Positions 18,201-27,582 of a stretch of DNA of 64,000 nt are shown here, in pieces. This DNA comes from Rhynchopus sp. YZ270_cl-10 (lineage: Eukaryota; Euglenozoa; Diplonemea; Diplonemida; Diplonemidae), in contig OZ037906.1 of the NCBI GenBank assembly GCA_964035575.1, forward strand, positions 248,001 to 312,000. Reading direction: 5' to 3'. Within the stretch, counting starts at the first letter, position 1. Each line of letters opens with the position of its first letter. The notes beneath the pieces are model-generated. The model was not told the DNA's origin and did no database searches. It saw only the letters and a program-made list of their open reading frames with translations. The translations under genes were made by a program, and so were the position numbers.

Positions 18201-18995
18201 CACTTCTCGATAGTGGTGGGTGCGAACCATTCGTAGGGGACGCAGTTAGCGGGTTTAAGGTGGTTGAAGTTGAAGTCCACGTTGTAAAGGTAGGGCTTGC
18301 CGTCCTTCTCCACCTTCTCCCACAGCCAGAGGTCGCCGTGCGAGCCAGACGGTGGATGTTTCACCTGCACCAACGAACGCTCCGGAAGGAACTGAAACTC
18401 AAACCCTGTCCCGATCTCCTTATAAAAGGCCTCCAGCCCCGCCATCAGCCCCGCCGCGTTCGGGTCCTTCGTGTAGTCCATCTCAACCTGCAGGTCAGAG
18501 TCCTGGTCCCACACCATCAGCTCCTTGTTTTTCCTGATGTAGCACAACGCAGTTCCGTCGGCAATAGCCTGAAGGGGAGGAAAGGTAGGGGTTTTTTTAA
18601 AGAAAAGTTTATAAGATGATCCTAAGCCTCTCGTGCTTAGTCACCTTAATCATATTTTAAATGATGACATCAAAGCATACGAATGGAATCGGCTGCGTCA
18701 AAAGGTATTTTACATTTGCTTTGAGAATCACGTCTGAGTATTTATGCTTCAGGGCTGCGACCGGGCATTCCAGCGAATAGTAGTGTTCGATCGCGATGAA
18801 CGCAACAAGAGACGTCGACGTTAGCATCGCAAGACCTGCTACAAGAAACGGCGGGGTCCTCCCTTGCTTCTTAAAGAGGATGTACCACACAAGCACCGCA
18901 GACAACACAAACAACACGCCAAACAGATTCACATGAACCAGCGAACCCACCCCCATAGCCTCATTGATATGATCCACCGGAATTCGAAGAGGCAT
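15230..18995 (-). CDS. LicD/fukutin-like phosphotransferase, four exons, membrane-anchored
   Basis: Exons (minus): 18681-18995, 18149-18568, 15912-16003, 15230-15350; 948 nt, 315 residues. Donors are GTATGC, GTATGA and GTATGA; acceptors are CTTCAG, TTCACAG and TCAACAG, and the phases agree. Exon 1 encodes two membrane segments (VNLFGVLFVLSAVLVWYIL; FLVAGLAMLTSTSLVAFIAI). Across the exon 1-2 join the protein reads IPF-AIADGTALCYIRK, then VWDQDSDLQV (acidic residues about 126-130), the nucleotidyltransferase-like LicD signature. Exon 3 gives YLAAQFGPQFMEPY, the usual C-terminal block. Exon 4 adds a membrane segment (WLVGYVALAVALGAYIA). LicD/fukutin proteins transfer phosphocholine or sugar phosphates onto surface glycans, usually in the Golgi. 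If exon 4 is not used, exon 3 could read through to a stop at 15824. Intron 2 is 2145 bp of repeats. Confidence 0.7.
15424..15720 (+). repeat. Families L, B and C inside LicD-like intron 3
   Basis: L unit 15424-15477 (TTGTTGGAGTAGTGTAGTTG, then GCAATCTCCAC and T-run). B unit 15570-15630 (CTATGC-CTCTCGC-GCTTCA variant, then CATTCGTTATCGCGCAGCA). C unit 15633-15720. All three are in plus orientation within the predicted intron 15351-15911. A B-prime unit follows at 15733-15780. Confidence 0.6.
16004..18148. mobile_element. Nested inverted-repeat DNA filling LicD-like intron 2
   Basis: Several inverted-repeat layers can be seen. TCAGGCCTTTTGCTAAC at 16047-16063 pairs with 17694-17710. An 8-base tandem repeat (GGCATGAT) lies at 16189-16260. 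A 950 bp element runs from 16380 to 17329, ending in inverted CAGTCCTATTCGTGGTCATT and C/G-runs. It contains its own hairpin around CAGGTGGTGTTTTG (17025-17110). CAGGCTCTCCGCTAGG at about 17713 pairs with CCTAGCGGAGAGCCTG near 18000. No protein-coding capacity is seen. The whole block lies between a good donor (18148) and acceptor (16004). Confidence 0.65.
18599..18657 (+). repeat. Family B repeat inside LicD-like intron 1
   Basis: AAAGTTTATAAGATGATCC plus the CTAAGC-CTCTCGT-GCTTAG hairpin and TCACCTTAATCATATT. Nearly identical blocks are at 19089-19136 and 45109-45185. It takes up half of the 112 bp intron 18569-18680. Confidence 0.75.
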
Positions 18996-21194
18996 CTTTT
19001 AGTTATTTTCCTTCAATTTATGCTAGCATGCACTGTGTAATGTTCTTTTTGCTTTTCCCTAAAATTGTTGACATTTGGTAGAAATAAAAGAAAAGTTTTA
19101 TAAGATGATCCTAAGCCTCTCGTGCTTAGTCACCTTACAAAGGCATCCTCAGGATATGAATAAAAGTGTGGGAAATATTAGATTCATCAGAAATAGATAC
19201 TCAACACTCATTCACATGATAAAACCCATGGGAGAGGTTGTGAAACGCACACACCTCGACCTGTTTGGTGAGGAGTGGCTCTGCAGCGCGGTTTGTCCCC
19301 CTAGAACCGCAAAAGTGTGTTCAAAATGATTTGCTTCTATTTCCTCCATTTCATGTGACTGAGAAAAAAAATATTAGATTCATAAAAATAGAACAAAAAA
19401 AGGGTGGGCTGAGATCGTTTTGAACCCTTTGAAGGCAAATATACACTAGGTTTTTTTTATATACGAAATATGGGGAGTGAAGGGGAATTCAGTGGAGGCT
19501 AGAGCATGGGGAGGGTTAGAGGTAATAGCGAGGTTTTTTTTTTTTTTTTTTTTGGCGGGGAAGAAAAAATGGAAAGAAAAAAAATAGTGGAAAAAGGGGG
19601 AAATAATTATACTTTCAAATCAAAGAAGAAAGAAAACGCTGCTCACCTTTAGAAGGGGCCAGGATGCCGGAGTCGGGCTTGGGGAAAAAAAGAAAAAGAG
19701 AGAAGTTGAAAGTGCAAAAAAAATTGAAAAACTGTGTAGTCACCAGGGTAATACCCATTCGCGGTGTCAATGCAATGTTTTTTGTGTTGAATTTAAGGTT
19801 GTTCAAAAAAGCGTACATGTGCAATCAAAACTTCATGTTTGGTTTTATGTCATGCAATAGAGCAATAACTTATTTCATCTGGGCGTGCGATAGTGAGGCG
19901 GGTTTTTGTTTTATTTTTATTTTTATTTTTATCATTTCAGAGACGTTGAAGGATGGATATGCCTTACACATGCACATGCATCTGTATTTAAAAAAAAAAG
20001 GAACAAAATAAGGATATCGTGCTGCTTATTTCCAAACCATGGATGGAACGCCCATATGAGCGCAAAAATAGCCCACATTGCCCACATCCCGTTTTTTGGG
20101 CGTTCCATCTATGTCAAACGATCGCAATATTTTTCCATTTTGACAAATTGTTGGAGTAGCGGTTGTGTTGCCACAGTTTGTACAATCTCCACATTTGTAT
20201 TTCCCCCCCGGTTGGTTGATGCACGATGATGAGGGGTGGGCTTCCACCCAGCACAAAGAGTCACCCTCGCATACAATAGAACAAAAAACTTGGCGACCAA
20301 GAAAATTGGCGTGTCCTAATATTACTTGTCCTACGTGTACCACGAAATCTACGTTTTTGTATGTCTTCTGTTCATTGGAAACTGGAAAAAAAAACCCCCC
20401 CGTGGTGTGGCCGACGGCCCCAAAATAGCAGAAAGTAGCACAAAATATCACCTCCCTTCAGCCGCACCAAAAAAATCCAGATGCCCAGAATAGCAGAAAA
20501 TAGCACAAAAAAATAGCACCCCCCTTTCAGCCACACCAGGGGCCCCTTCTTTGCGATATGCGGGGGGAATTTTATTACAACAAAACCTTAGTTTTTCCCC
20601 CCATTTTTTTTGAAAAAAGAGTATTGCAAGACAATAACAAAACTTGACTTGAAATACAACAGCGTTGCTCTACCTTGGTACCTTGCACTGTTGCACCGGG
20701 GGTGGACCCCAACAATGCACTTCTACATACATTTCGCGTTTTTTTTTTTTACATCTGTACAATACAATGCACCATGCATCTCTAAGTCAAGAGAACCTCT
20801 CTAAGATGCGGCTGTACCTTGCAGTGTGCACACATCTAACTAGATGGAGGGCAAAAAAAAACTACTTCAACATAGGCAGCATAGGTATAGGGATCACCAA
20901 AAATGTTCGATGACGTTATATGGAAGGCAAAAAAGACGAAAGGACAACTGTGTGTCCTTATTCCGACCAGAGATAAACACCATCGTGCAGGGGTCCAGAC
21001 CCCCCCAACGGGCAATTCTATAATTTGGAAAAACGGTTTCCCCCTAAGTTACAGAGGGGCTGTGACAAAACCGTGGGGGGATTTTTTGCACCAATTTTTT
21101 GCCTATGATCTTTTGGAGACCATGTTTTAAGGGAAGAATAGTGACGTTGAAAAGTGCAAAGCGCATCACCAGACACAGCAGAGGCAGAAAATAG
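18996..21194. repeat. Spacer with B (19089-19136), L (20146-20200) and short TIR element (20403-20538)
   Basis: No gene recognised. The B copy is nearly identical to the one in LicD-like intron 1, 440 bp away. The L unit reads TTGTTGGAGTAGCGG ... ACAATCTCCAC. 20403-20538 begins TGGTGTGGCCG and ends GCCACACCA, with an internal AATAGCAGAAA...ATAGCAC motif present twice; a 76 bp relative is at 47860-47935. The rest is low-complexity A/T- and G-rich DNA. Confidence 0.55.
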
Positions 21195-21265
21195 TGAAGT
21201 TGATAGTGCAAACGCCTCTGGGACGCAGGCACTGGCACTCCGTGGGTTATCGAACCCCGGAGTGT
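21195..21265 (-). repeat. LINE 3-prime end: tRNA-like minihelix plus family A hairpin
   Basis: On the minus strand CACTCCG pairs with CGGAGTG around GGGTTCGATAACCC, giving a 7-bp stem stacked on a T-arm-like stem-loop, followed by CCA. This looks like the acceptor/T-arm half of a tRNA. The family A hairpin (CAGTGCCTGCGTCC ... GCACT) comes next. The last ORF2 codons (His Ser Gly Val Arg stop) are encoded by this structure, with the TAA inside the T-arm. Confidence 0.65.
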
Positions 21266-24200
21266 TGCGCTTGGGATTGGTTTACAGGGAAGCTGTAAGC
21301 AGGTATACATTCATTACCCCACCCTGACCGGGAAGGGGGGACAACATGATTTAAAGATTCAAGAAAAGCACGTGTTTTAGCACACAACACTGGGCGTCTG
21401 CTGAATCCAATGAGCGCTGGGGCGCCGACGGAACGGAGGGAGTGCACACGATCCTTTTTCACACCCGGGAATGGGGCGCGGCGGAGTTTCGCTGTTAAAG
21501 CCCGCATGTTGGTCTTGACGATGAGCCTTTGCATGGCCCGCCCACGCTCGCGGATATTAGAGGTCTGTTTGGCGAGGAAGACCCTTGTGCGCAATTCGAA
21601 GTCGACCGCGAGCTCGACACACGACACGTCGCGGGGTTCTTTGCTCCACTCGAGCGTAATCACCCACCACAGGAAAGCTTTCAAAGTGAACGCCTCCCTA
21701 TAGGTGGAGGAAAAACTAGGTTGCAGCTTGGTCAGATATGTGCGGAAGGGGGTATCCCGTTTGGAGGCAGCAAATGTGAGATCCCAAGGATGTACAGCCG
21801 GGGCCACATCCACAGCTTTTGAGAGGGTTGTGTCGATCGTGGTGACGGCATCGAGGAGAAGAGACTGTACCGCCTTCACCGTTACCTTGCTCACATTGGA
21901 GGGTACAATGCCGTGCAGCACAAAGCAGGTGGGAAGCCCTTTGCCATAGAGGCTGATGGCCGACTCATGTAGGGCAGTGAACGCTGGTGTGTGCACTATG
22001 CTGCAGTGCCACAGTAGGTGGCGTGTGTGGCATGTAACCTGGACGAGGCATAAGGGGCATTTATCGCTGAAGTCCGCCTCGGGGAAGCCACTGCGTTTGA
22101 GCCCTGCTGGATGGCAGAAGAGGATTCCGCCACACAGAACACGTCGCATCCGGAAAGCCTTGAGGGGGTCGTGGTATTGTAGATTGCGCCACAGGGCATT
22201 GGTGGCTCGGGTGTCAATGCCGTCGTTTATGCCGTCGTACGTAGGGCGTTTACTCTGCAGATCATCCCAGACCGCCGTACGCGCCAGAACTCGCACTTCA
22301 TGGGCCCTCTTGGCTTTGTCTGTATCGATGATGGGGGTAGTCTTCGTGGTTGCAGACGTAGACGTCACTGCCTTCATCTCAGGGTCCCAGCTCACGCCAC
22401 ATCTGCGGGAGGCGGCGAGGACAGTCCCCACTGGACCAACTGCATGCATAGGTGTACCCTTTGCGGCCAGGGTCTCGTACCTCTCTCTGATTTTCATGCA
22501 CCTCTGGCGTATGGCGTCGTTGCGTTCCACACTGGCGGCGTAAGCTCTGAACGTCCTGCATATAACACTCGAGAGGGGGTGTGCTACGTGCGCCTTCAGG
22601 CAGAGTGTGAGTAGTGCGTCCACTGAACGGGTAAGGTAGGTGGGGCCCCAGCAGCACATCGTCACTGCCGTCGATAGTTCATTCATCACTGACCGAGGGG
22701 GCATGTTGAAGGCGGACTCGTATAACACTGAAGGGAGGATGGCAGATGTGGCAATAGACACCTTCTGGGAGAAGGAGAGCGGTGTCGCACCCAAACATGA
22801 GAGCGCCCTCACGGCTGACTGGTATACCGTAGCGTTGTATCGCCCCTTGCGTCGCAGGGAGCTGTACATCATCACGCCGAGTGAGCGGAGCGACTCTGTT
22901 GTCTGGAACACATGGTTGTCCTCAGACTTCAGCTTGCATTTGTGGTTCTTCAATGATGAGAAGGCAAAGGTCTTCGCCATGTTGAGGCGCATGCCTGTGA
23001 TGCGGCAGAAGTCCTCCACTCGCAGCAGGCATGCCCCCACCGAAGCTTCACTATGGCGAGACAAAAGGTATGCGTCGTCAGCAAACGACCGTACAAACGC
23101 CTCAGGTATTTCCGCTGTGACGCAGTGTGTCAGGACTGATATCAGGGCGTTGATGAGCACCACAGAGAGGGGGCACCCCTGCAGAATCCCATTCGTCACG
23201 GAGTACGCCTCTCCTACGCCGGAGGGCAGCTTGAACCGCCGTCTCAGCTTGGCGTACATCGCTCGCAGAGGTGTCATGATCCTGGGGTGAAGCCCCATCT
23301 TCTCCACAAGATCCAAGGTGAGGCCCTGTGGTACGCGGTCGAAGCACTTCGCAAAGTCGAGCGCCAGACCGTGCAGCGGTTCGCCACCGAGCAGAGCGTC
23401 CTCCATCTGTGTGAAGACGTCATACAAGACGTCGTTCGTGCTGTGCTTTGGGCGGAAGCCATGTTGCGACGGGTGTACCCATTGTTCCTGCCATTGCTGA
23501 ACTGCCTGCAGGCGTGCGCAGGCCCACAACCGGTATACCGCACTGGTCACTGTCACAGGACGTAGCTTCAAGGGGGACTGGTCTTCGCCTTTGGGAAGGA
23601 GCGTCACCAGGGCGGTCAACAGCGCTTGCGGCCACACACCGTTCGTCTCTATCGCGTTGAACACTCGGGCAAAACCGTCCAGTATGCACAGGGGCATCGC
23701 ATGAAGCTCCAATGAGCGCCAGCCATCAGTTCCGCAGGCGTCCGTGCGCTTACCTTTCTTGTCAAGCGTTCTGCGCAAGTCAGCACCACTTAGCGGGTCT
23801 AGGGACATCGGGGAATGTGCGACGAAGCTGCCGAAACGTTGCTCGAAAGAGGTGAGAGTTGGCTCGGGATGGTCGTGGTCGTATAAGTTGAACACTGATT
23901 TCCATTCATCACGCAGTAGTTTGTCCATCTCCCTGTGGTTGGCCGTAAGCACGCCATCCTCGCCCCGCAGGGCGGAAATAGGAACACCCTGTTTACCCAT
24001 GCACCACGCCGTGAGTTTTCGTCGTTCGCTGCTAAAATCTACCTTCAGCTTGGTGGTGTACTGCTTCTCGCGTTGTAGACGGGTGTTGCGTATCTCAAGG
24101 TTTATAAGCATCTTGGACTTGTCCAGCAGAGAGTTAAGGATCTGTAGCTGCTTTTCGAGCGCGGGTGGGATTGTCGTCTCTTCGGACCTCAGCAGTTTGA

Positions 24201-25656
24201 GCGTAATTGCGGTGCGGAACACTTTACCCCAGGCATTGCGCACAGGATTCTCCATCACCCCACCAGGACAAGATTCTGTCTTTGCAATGAGATCCGTGAG
24301 TTTGTATTCGAATTTAGCAAGCTGGTCCTGTCGGGGGGAAGACCCACCAACAGACGCCGGTCGTGTAGGTGCACACATCGGCTTCAACACCGGCTGGGGA
24401 ACCTTGGAGCGGCCACAGAACCCTTTGGAGAGCGTGTCACCAGCTGCCTTTGCCGCGAGCAGGAGAAACCCTTCCCCAGCCAATGCGATCGCTTCCCACG
24501 CATCGTCAATATCACCGGACGCAAGTGCAGCGGCACAGTTGTGTTGTCGTAGAAGATTCCTGCCGACTGTCTCAGCATTCACCACAATTCCAAGCTCTGG
24601 CATCTGTTTGGGAATAGTGTAACGGAGTGTCGACTCTGTAAACACTGAGAGGCAGAGCCGTACGTTGACGGACTTGTGGCTGGGAATGCAGTTAATGCTC
24701 TGTGTCCAACAGCTATGGATGGCATGTGCGGCGACGCTATTCAGCAAGATGTAGTCGATACGGGTTCCTGCTGAGTCTTTGCGAGTGAACGTGACAGGGG
24801 GCTTGCCGTCATCCCCAGTGTTGCCCAGGAGCGCGACGTCGCACCAGTCATTGGCGAGTGCTTTCCGCAATGTTGGTGATCTTTCCACATCGGTGTTGAG
24901 GTCGCCGCACACAATCAACGGAACGTTACCCAGGGCTTCTCGAAACTTCACAAGCACTGTGTGGAGGAGTTCTTCGCGGGAAGCAACTGTAGCTCTTGGC
25001 GTGTCACCTGACGGGGCGTACACATTCACCACATGCAGGAACAGACGGCCGGAACCAAGCGCCACACGTGTGTGCACCACACGTTTCCGCAGCGTGGGTT
25101 TCAGAGAAGACGTCAGTTCGGTGTCCAGGAACATGATGCCCGGTCTCTTCAGCATGGTGGCCACTCCCCCACGTTCCCCAATGTGTGGACTGCGGATGCC
25201 ATGGACGAGTGCGCCATCCATGGGGGGGCCCCACTCTGGGGACCATACTGTGGTGAAGAAGTCTTGCATCTCAAATATCTTGGACTCGGTCAACTTTGTC
25301 TCTTGTAGACAGACGATATCGCACTGAAGGTCGCGGATTGTGTGCGCGTAGTTCTGCAGGGATGTGCAGTTGATCGTCGTTAGGGTAAGCGTGTTCTCAG
25401 CATCAGAGCAGCACGTACGTGAGGAGGAGGATCTATCCGTTGAAGAGGAGGAGGAAGAAGAGGAAGCAGAGGAAGAAGATGTGTCTGAGAGTGACGGAGG
25501 GAAAAAGGGGCGAGGAGAAAATGATGATGATGATGATGATGATGTGGAGGCTCGGTTTGGGAAGTGGCGGGGACCAGGGCGTGTTTCTATGCATTCGCGG
25601 GGAAGCTGCTCGTAGTTGTGGGCTGCGAGCGACTCGGGGTCACGCTTCTCGCTCCG
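21247..25656 (-). CDS. LINE ORF2: APE endonuclease, reverse transcriptase, CCHC-type finger
   Basis: 1469 codons open from just after the ORF1 stop (25657-25659) to TAA at 21247, in the same frame as ORF1. Parts in order: a Ser/Pro-rich linker (about 88 codons); endonuclease with INCTSLQNYAH, VCLQETKL (Glu at codon 119), VVNVYAPSG, IVCGDLNTDV, RIDYILLN and PSHKSV; reverse transcriptase with ALDFAKCFDRV (motif A), NGILQGCPLS (motif B) and FADDAYLL (motif C); a C-terminal CPLC...CHTRH..WHC zinc-binding motif. In the last endonuclease motif the usual SDH reads SH, so the Asp before the His is missing. No RNase H domain is seen. There is no ATG in the 121 codons before the first endonuclease Glu region, so translation must come from ORF1 read-through, reinitiation at a non-AUG codon, or splicing. 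Confidence 0.9.
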   Translation of the reverse strand, partial: RSEKRDPESLAAHNYEQLPRECIETRPGPRHFPNRASTSSSSSSSFSPRPFFPPSLSDTSSSSASSSSSSSSTDRSSSSRTCCSDAENTLTLTTINCTSLQNYAHTIRDLQCDIVCLQETKLTESKIFEMQDFFTTVWSPEWGPPMDGALVHGIRSPHIGERGGVATMLKRPGIMFLDTELTSSLKPTLRKRVVHTRVALGSGRLFLHVVNVYAPSGDTPRATVASREELLHTVLVKFREALGNVPLIVCGDLNTDVERSPTLRKALANDWCDVALLGNTGDDGKPPVTFTRKDSAGTRIDYILLNSVAAHAIHSCWTQSINCIPSHKSVNVRLCLSVFTESTLRYTIPKQMPELGIVVNAETVGRNLLRQHNCAAALASGDIDDAWEAIALAGEGFLLLAAKAAGDTLSKGFCGRSKVPQPVLKPMCAPTRPASVGGSSPRQDQLAKFEYKLTDLIAKTESCPGGVMENPVRNAWGKVFRTAITLKLLRSEETTIPPALEKQLQILNSLLDKSKMLINLEIRNTRLQREKQYTTKLKVDFSSERRKLTAWCMGKQGVPISALRGEDGVLTANHREMDKLLRDEWKSVFNLYDHDHPEPTLTSFEQRFGSFVAHSPMSLDPLSGADLRRTLDKKGKRTDACGTDGWRSLELHAMPLCILDGFARVFNAIETNGVWPQALLTALVTLLPKGEDQSPLKLRPVTVTSAVYRLWACARLQAVQQWQEQWVHPSQHGFRPKHSTNDVLYDVFTQMEDALLGGEPLHGLALDFAKCFDRVPQGLTLDLVEKMGLHPRIMTPLRAMYAKLRRRFKLPSGVGEAYSVTNGILQGCPLSVVLINALISVLTHCVTAEIPEAFVRSFADDAYLLSRHSEASVGACLLRVEDFCRITGMRLNMAKTFAFSSLKNHKCKLKSEDNHVFQTTESLRSLGVMMYSSLRRKGRYNATVYQSAVRALSCLGATPLSFSQKVSIATSAILPSVLYESAFNMPPRSVMNELSTAVTMCCWGPTYLTRSVDALLTLCLKAHVAHPLSSVICRTFRAYAASVERNDAIRQRCMKIRERYETLAAKGTPMHAVGPVGTVLAASRRCGVSWDPEMKAVTSTSATTKTTPIIDTDKAKRAHEVRVLARTAVWDDLQSKRPTYDGINDGIDTRATNALWRNLQYHDPLKAFRMRRVLCGGILFCHPAGLKRSGFPEADFSDKCPLCLVQVTCHTRHLLWHCSIVHTPAFTALHESAISLYGKGLPTCFVLHGIVPSNVSKVTVKAVQSLLLDAVTTIDTTLSKAVDVAPAVHPWDLTFAASKRDTPFRTYLTKLQPSFSSTYREAFTLKAFLWWVITLEWSKEPRDVSCVELAVDFELRTRVFLAKQTSNIRERGRAMQRLIVKTNMRALTAKLRRAPFPGVKKDRVHSLRSVGAPALIGFSRRPVLCAKTRAFLESLNHVVPPSRSGWGNECIPAYSFPVNQSQAQHSGVR

Positions 25657-27582
25657 TCACAACACGGGCTCTACTGTCGCCTCTGGCTCAACGACTTCCG
25701 TCTCCATCTCGGATGACTCTGATGGGAACACCAATTTGCCAGTGAACCTGTTAGTGCGGGGGCGGTGGCTGTCCGCAGACGATGCTGGCCTGACTGTGAC
25801 CATGGACTGGCCTGGGCGCTCAATGTTGGTGAAGTGCGGGGCGGTGCTCGCGGCCACGATCAGCCACGTCTGTCCTTTGCGCTTGTATGTTGCCAGCTGT
25901 GTGCATGGCCAGCTCGTGCTCTGCAGAACGGACATGACGTCTGCCGCCTCCTCGTAGTGCCGTGCACCCGACACTGTGTACCTCACCAGAGAGGGATCGT
26001 TCGACATGGGCGCGAGAGACCCGTGCAGCTCTCTGCGAACGGTGTCCAAGTCAACCCCTTGCTTCATCCTTAGGGCCAAACCCCCACTCACTCCCACAGC
26101 CAGCCCTATGCAGGAGTTGGGGTTCCGTGTGTTCAAATCTAGTGCTCTCTCGAGCGTCACGGACCGGTCCAGCCAGGCCACAGGGTACTGGTCGCCGCCA
26201 CAGTGCCACTTCAGAGGCTTGAGAAAAAGCCCCTGTTTCCCCGACAGCGACAGCAGCTGCTCCACCTTACTCACCGGTACGCGTAGGCTAATTTCATGCC
26301 CATTCCCATGTTCGTTCTCTCTGCGGAAGTAGTCCCACACGTTGCTGGGCTTCACCACGTGCTGCACTACCTTGCACAGATCTGTCAGCAGTCTCGGCAT
26401 CATAATGCCAGGGTTGCGCTCCGCTTGTCTCCATGTCGTTGCATCCGCAAACTTCTCCGATAACGTGCAGATGAGTACTGCGGTGGAGGGTCGTGCATTC
26501 ACGTGTACCGTCTTCGGCATCGCCTCCGTCATCTCCGTCACCCATAGTAGGGAGTAGCACGCGTACCAAGTCTCATCGCGTTGCTGCTTGAGAGTCTTAT
26601 TCTCCGACCGCAGCGTAACTGCCACACACCGCGAACAGAAGCGCTTCTTCGCGTACACGGCGATCCTCGGGAAGGCAGCCTCGTTCCGGATGTCCTCCTC
26701 GCGTGTCAGCACGGCCTCCCAAGCGAGTCTCGCCTCGTCTGCGTTATCTGCAATGAACGCCAAGTCCATCGCCGTCATCACCAAGTCCACGTCCCGGCAA
26801 ATTGGGGCGCCCCCGAATTGGCTCCGCATAAGCGAAAACGTCGTTCGTACTGTATCCGGCTCCTCCTCAGCAATGCGCCGGTACTCCGAAAACTTCTGCA
26901 GCCTCTGTTTCTGCCTGCTGCCTCTCACCACGTGTGCCCATTCCTGCGAGGGCTCCTCGCCGTCGCGTCCTTCGTCGTCGTTGACGCCATCCTCCTCTCC
27001 ACGTTCACCGCGCGTGCCACTCAGCGGACTGTATCTGTTGTTTCTGTTGCTGTTGCTGTTGCTGTTGTTGTTGTTGCCGTTGCTGTTGCTGTTGTTGTTG
27101 TTGCTGCCGCTGTTCTTGCCGGGGACCTGCACCCATGCAGAGCGGTTTCTATTGTTGCTGCCGTTGCTGTTGCTGTTGCCGTTGCTGTTGTTGTTGCCAT
27201 TGTTGTTGCTGTTGCTGTTGCTGTTGCTGTTGCCATTGTTGTTGCTGTTGCTGTTGCTGTTGCTGTTGCCGTTGTTGTTGCTGTTGCTGTTTCTGTTGCT
27301 GTTTCTGTTGCTGTTTCTGTTGGAATTGTTGGTGTTGTTGTTGTTGTAGTTGTTGCTGCTGCTGTTGATGTTGCTGTTGCTGCTGCCGCCGCCAAATGCG
27401 GTCCTGCTGCTGCCGTTGCTGTTATCAGCACCATGTGGGGGATTAGGCTGGGGGGCACCCAGGACACTCAGGCAGAGATCAATGCACTGTAGTGCAAGGA
27501 TCTTGGTCTCCTCTGAGTTCGACGCTAGGACCAGTGCTTGCGCACGGTCGTAGGTCTCTCTGGCTTTCGCTAGGAGCGACAT
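25657..27582 (-). CDS. LINE ORF1: Asn/Ser-rich protein
   Basis: 641 residues from the ATG at 27580-27582. The frame is open upstream to 27666 without another ATG. The N-terminal part (LLAKARETYDRAQALVLA) looks helical. It is followed by about 140 residues of Asn/Ser/Gly repeats encoded by a GTT/GCT-rich tract (about 27010-27400). The C-terminal half is globular, with no domain I recognise; CFSRC/CVAV-like Cys pairs occur near residue 300. By position it should be the RNA-binding ORF1 protein that packages the LINE RNA. It ends at TGA followed directly by CGG, in frame with ORF2. Confidence 0.75.
   Translation of the reverse strand: MSLLAKARETYDRAQALVLASNSEETKILALQCIDLCLSVLGAPQPNPPHGADNSNGSSRTAFGGGSSNSNINSSSNNYNNNNTNNSNRNSNRNSNRNSNSNNNGNSNSNSNSNNNGNSNSNSNSNNNGNNNSNGNSNSNGSNNRNRSAWVQVPGKNSGSNNNNSNSNGNNNNSNSNSNRNNRYSPLSGTRGERGEEDGVNDDEGRDGEEPSQEWAHVVRGSRQKQRLQKFSEYRRIAEEEPDTVRTTFSLMRSQFGGAPICRDVDLVMTAMDLAFIADNADEARLAWEAVLTREEDIRNEAAFPRIAVYAKKRFCSRCVAVTLRSENKTLKQQRDETWYACYSLLWVTEMTEAMPKTVHVNARPSTAVLICTLSEKFADATTWRQAERNPGIMMPRLLTDLCKVVQHVVKPSNVWDYFRRENEHGNGHEISLRVPVSKVEQLLSLSGKQGLFLKPLKWHCGGDQYPVAWLDRSVTLERALDLNTRNPNSCIGLAVGVSGGLALRMKQGVDLDTVRRELHGSLAPMSNDPSLVRYTVSGARHYEEAADVMSVLQSTSWPCTQLATYKRKGQTWLIVAASTAPHFTNIERPGQSMVTVRPASSADSHRPRTNRFTGKLVFPSESSEMETEVVEPEATVEPVL

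Noticed and set aside
23744-24622. 292-residue plus-strand frame opposite LINE ORF2
   Set aside because: Lies fully antisense to the reverse transcriptase region, where domain motifs establish the minus-strand frame.
26588-27492. Plus-strand frames of 250-300 residues rich in Leu, Val or Cys opposite ORF1
   Set aside because: Antisense shadow of the Asn/Ser-rich tract of LINE ORF1 (GTT/GCT repeats); no independent support.
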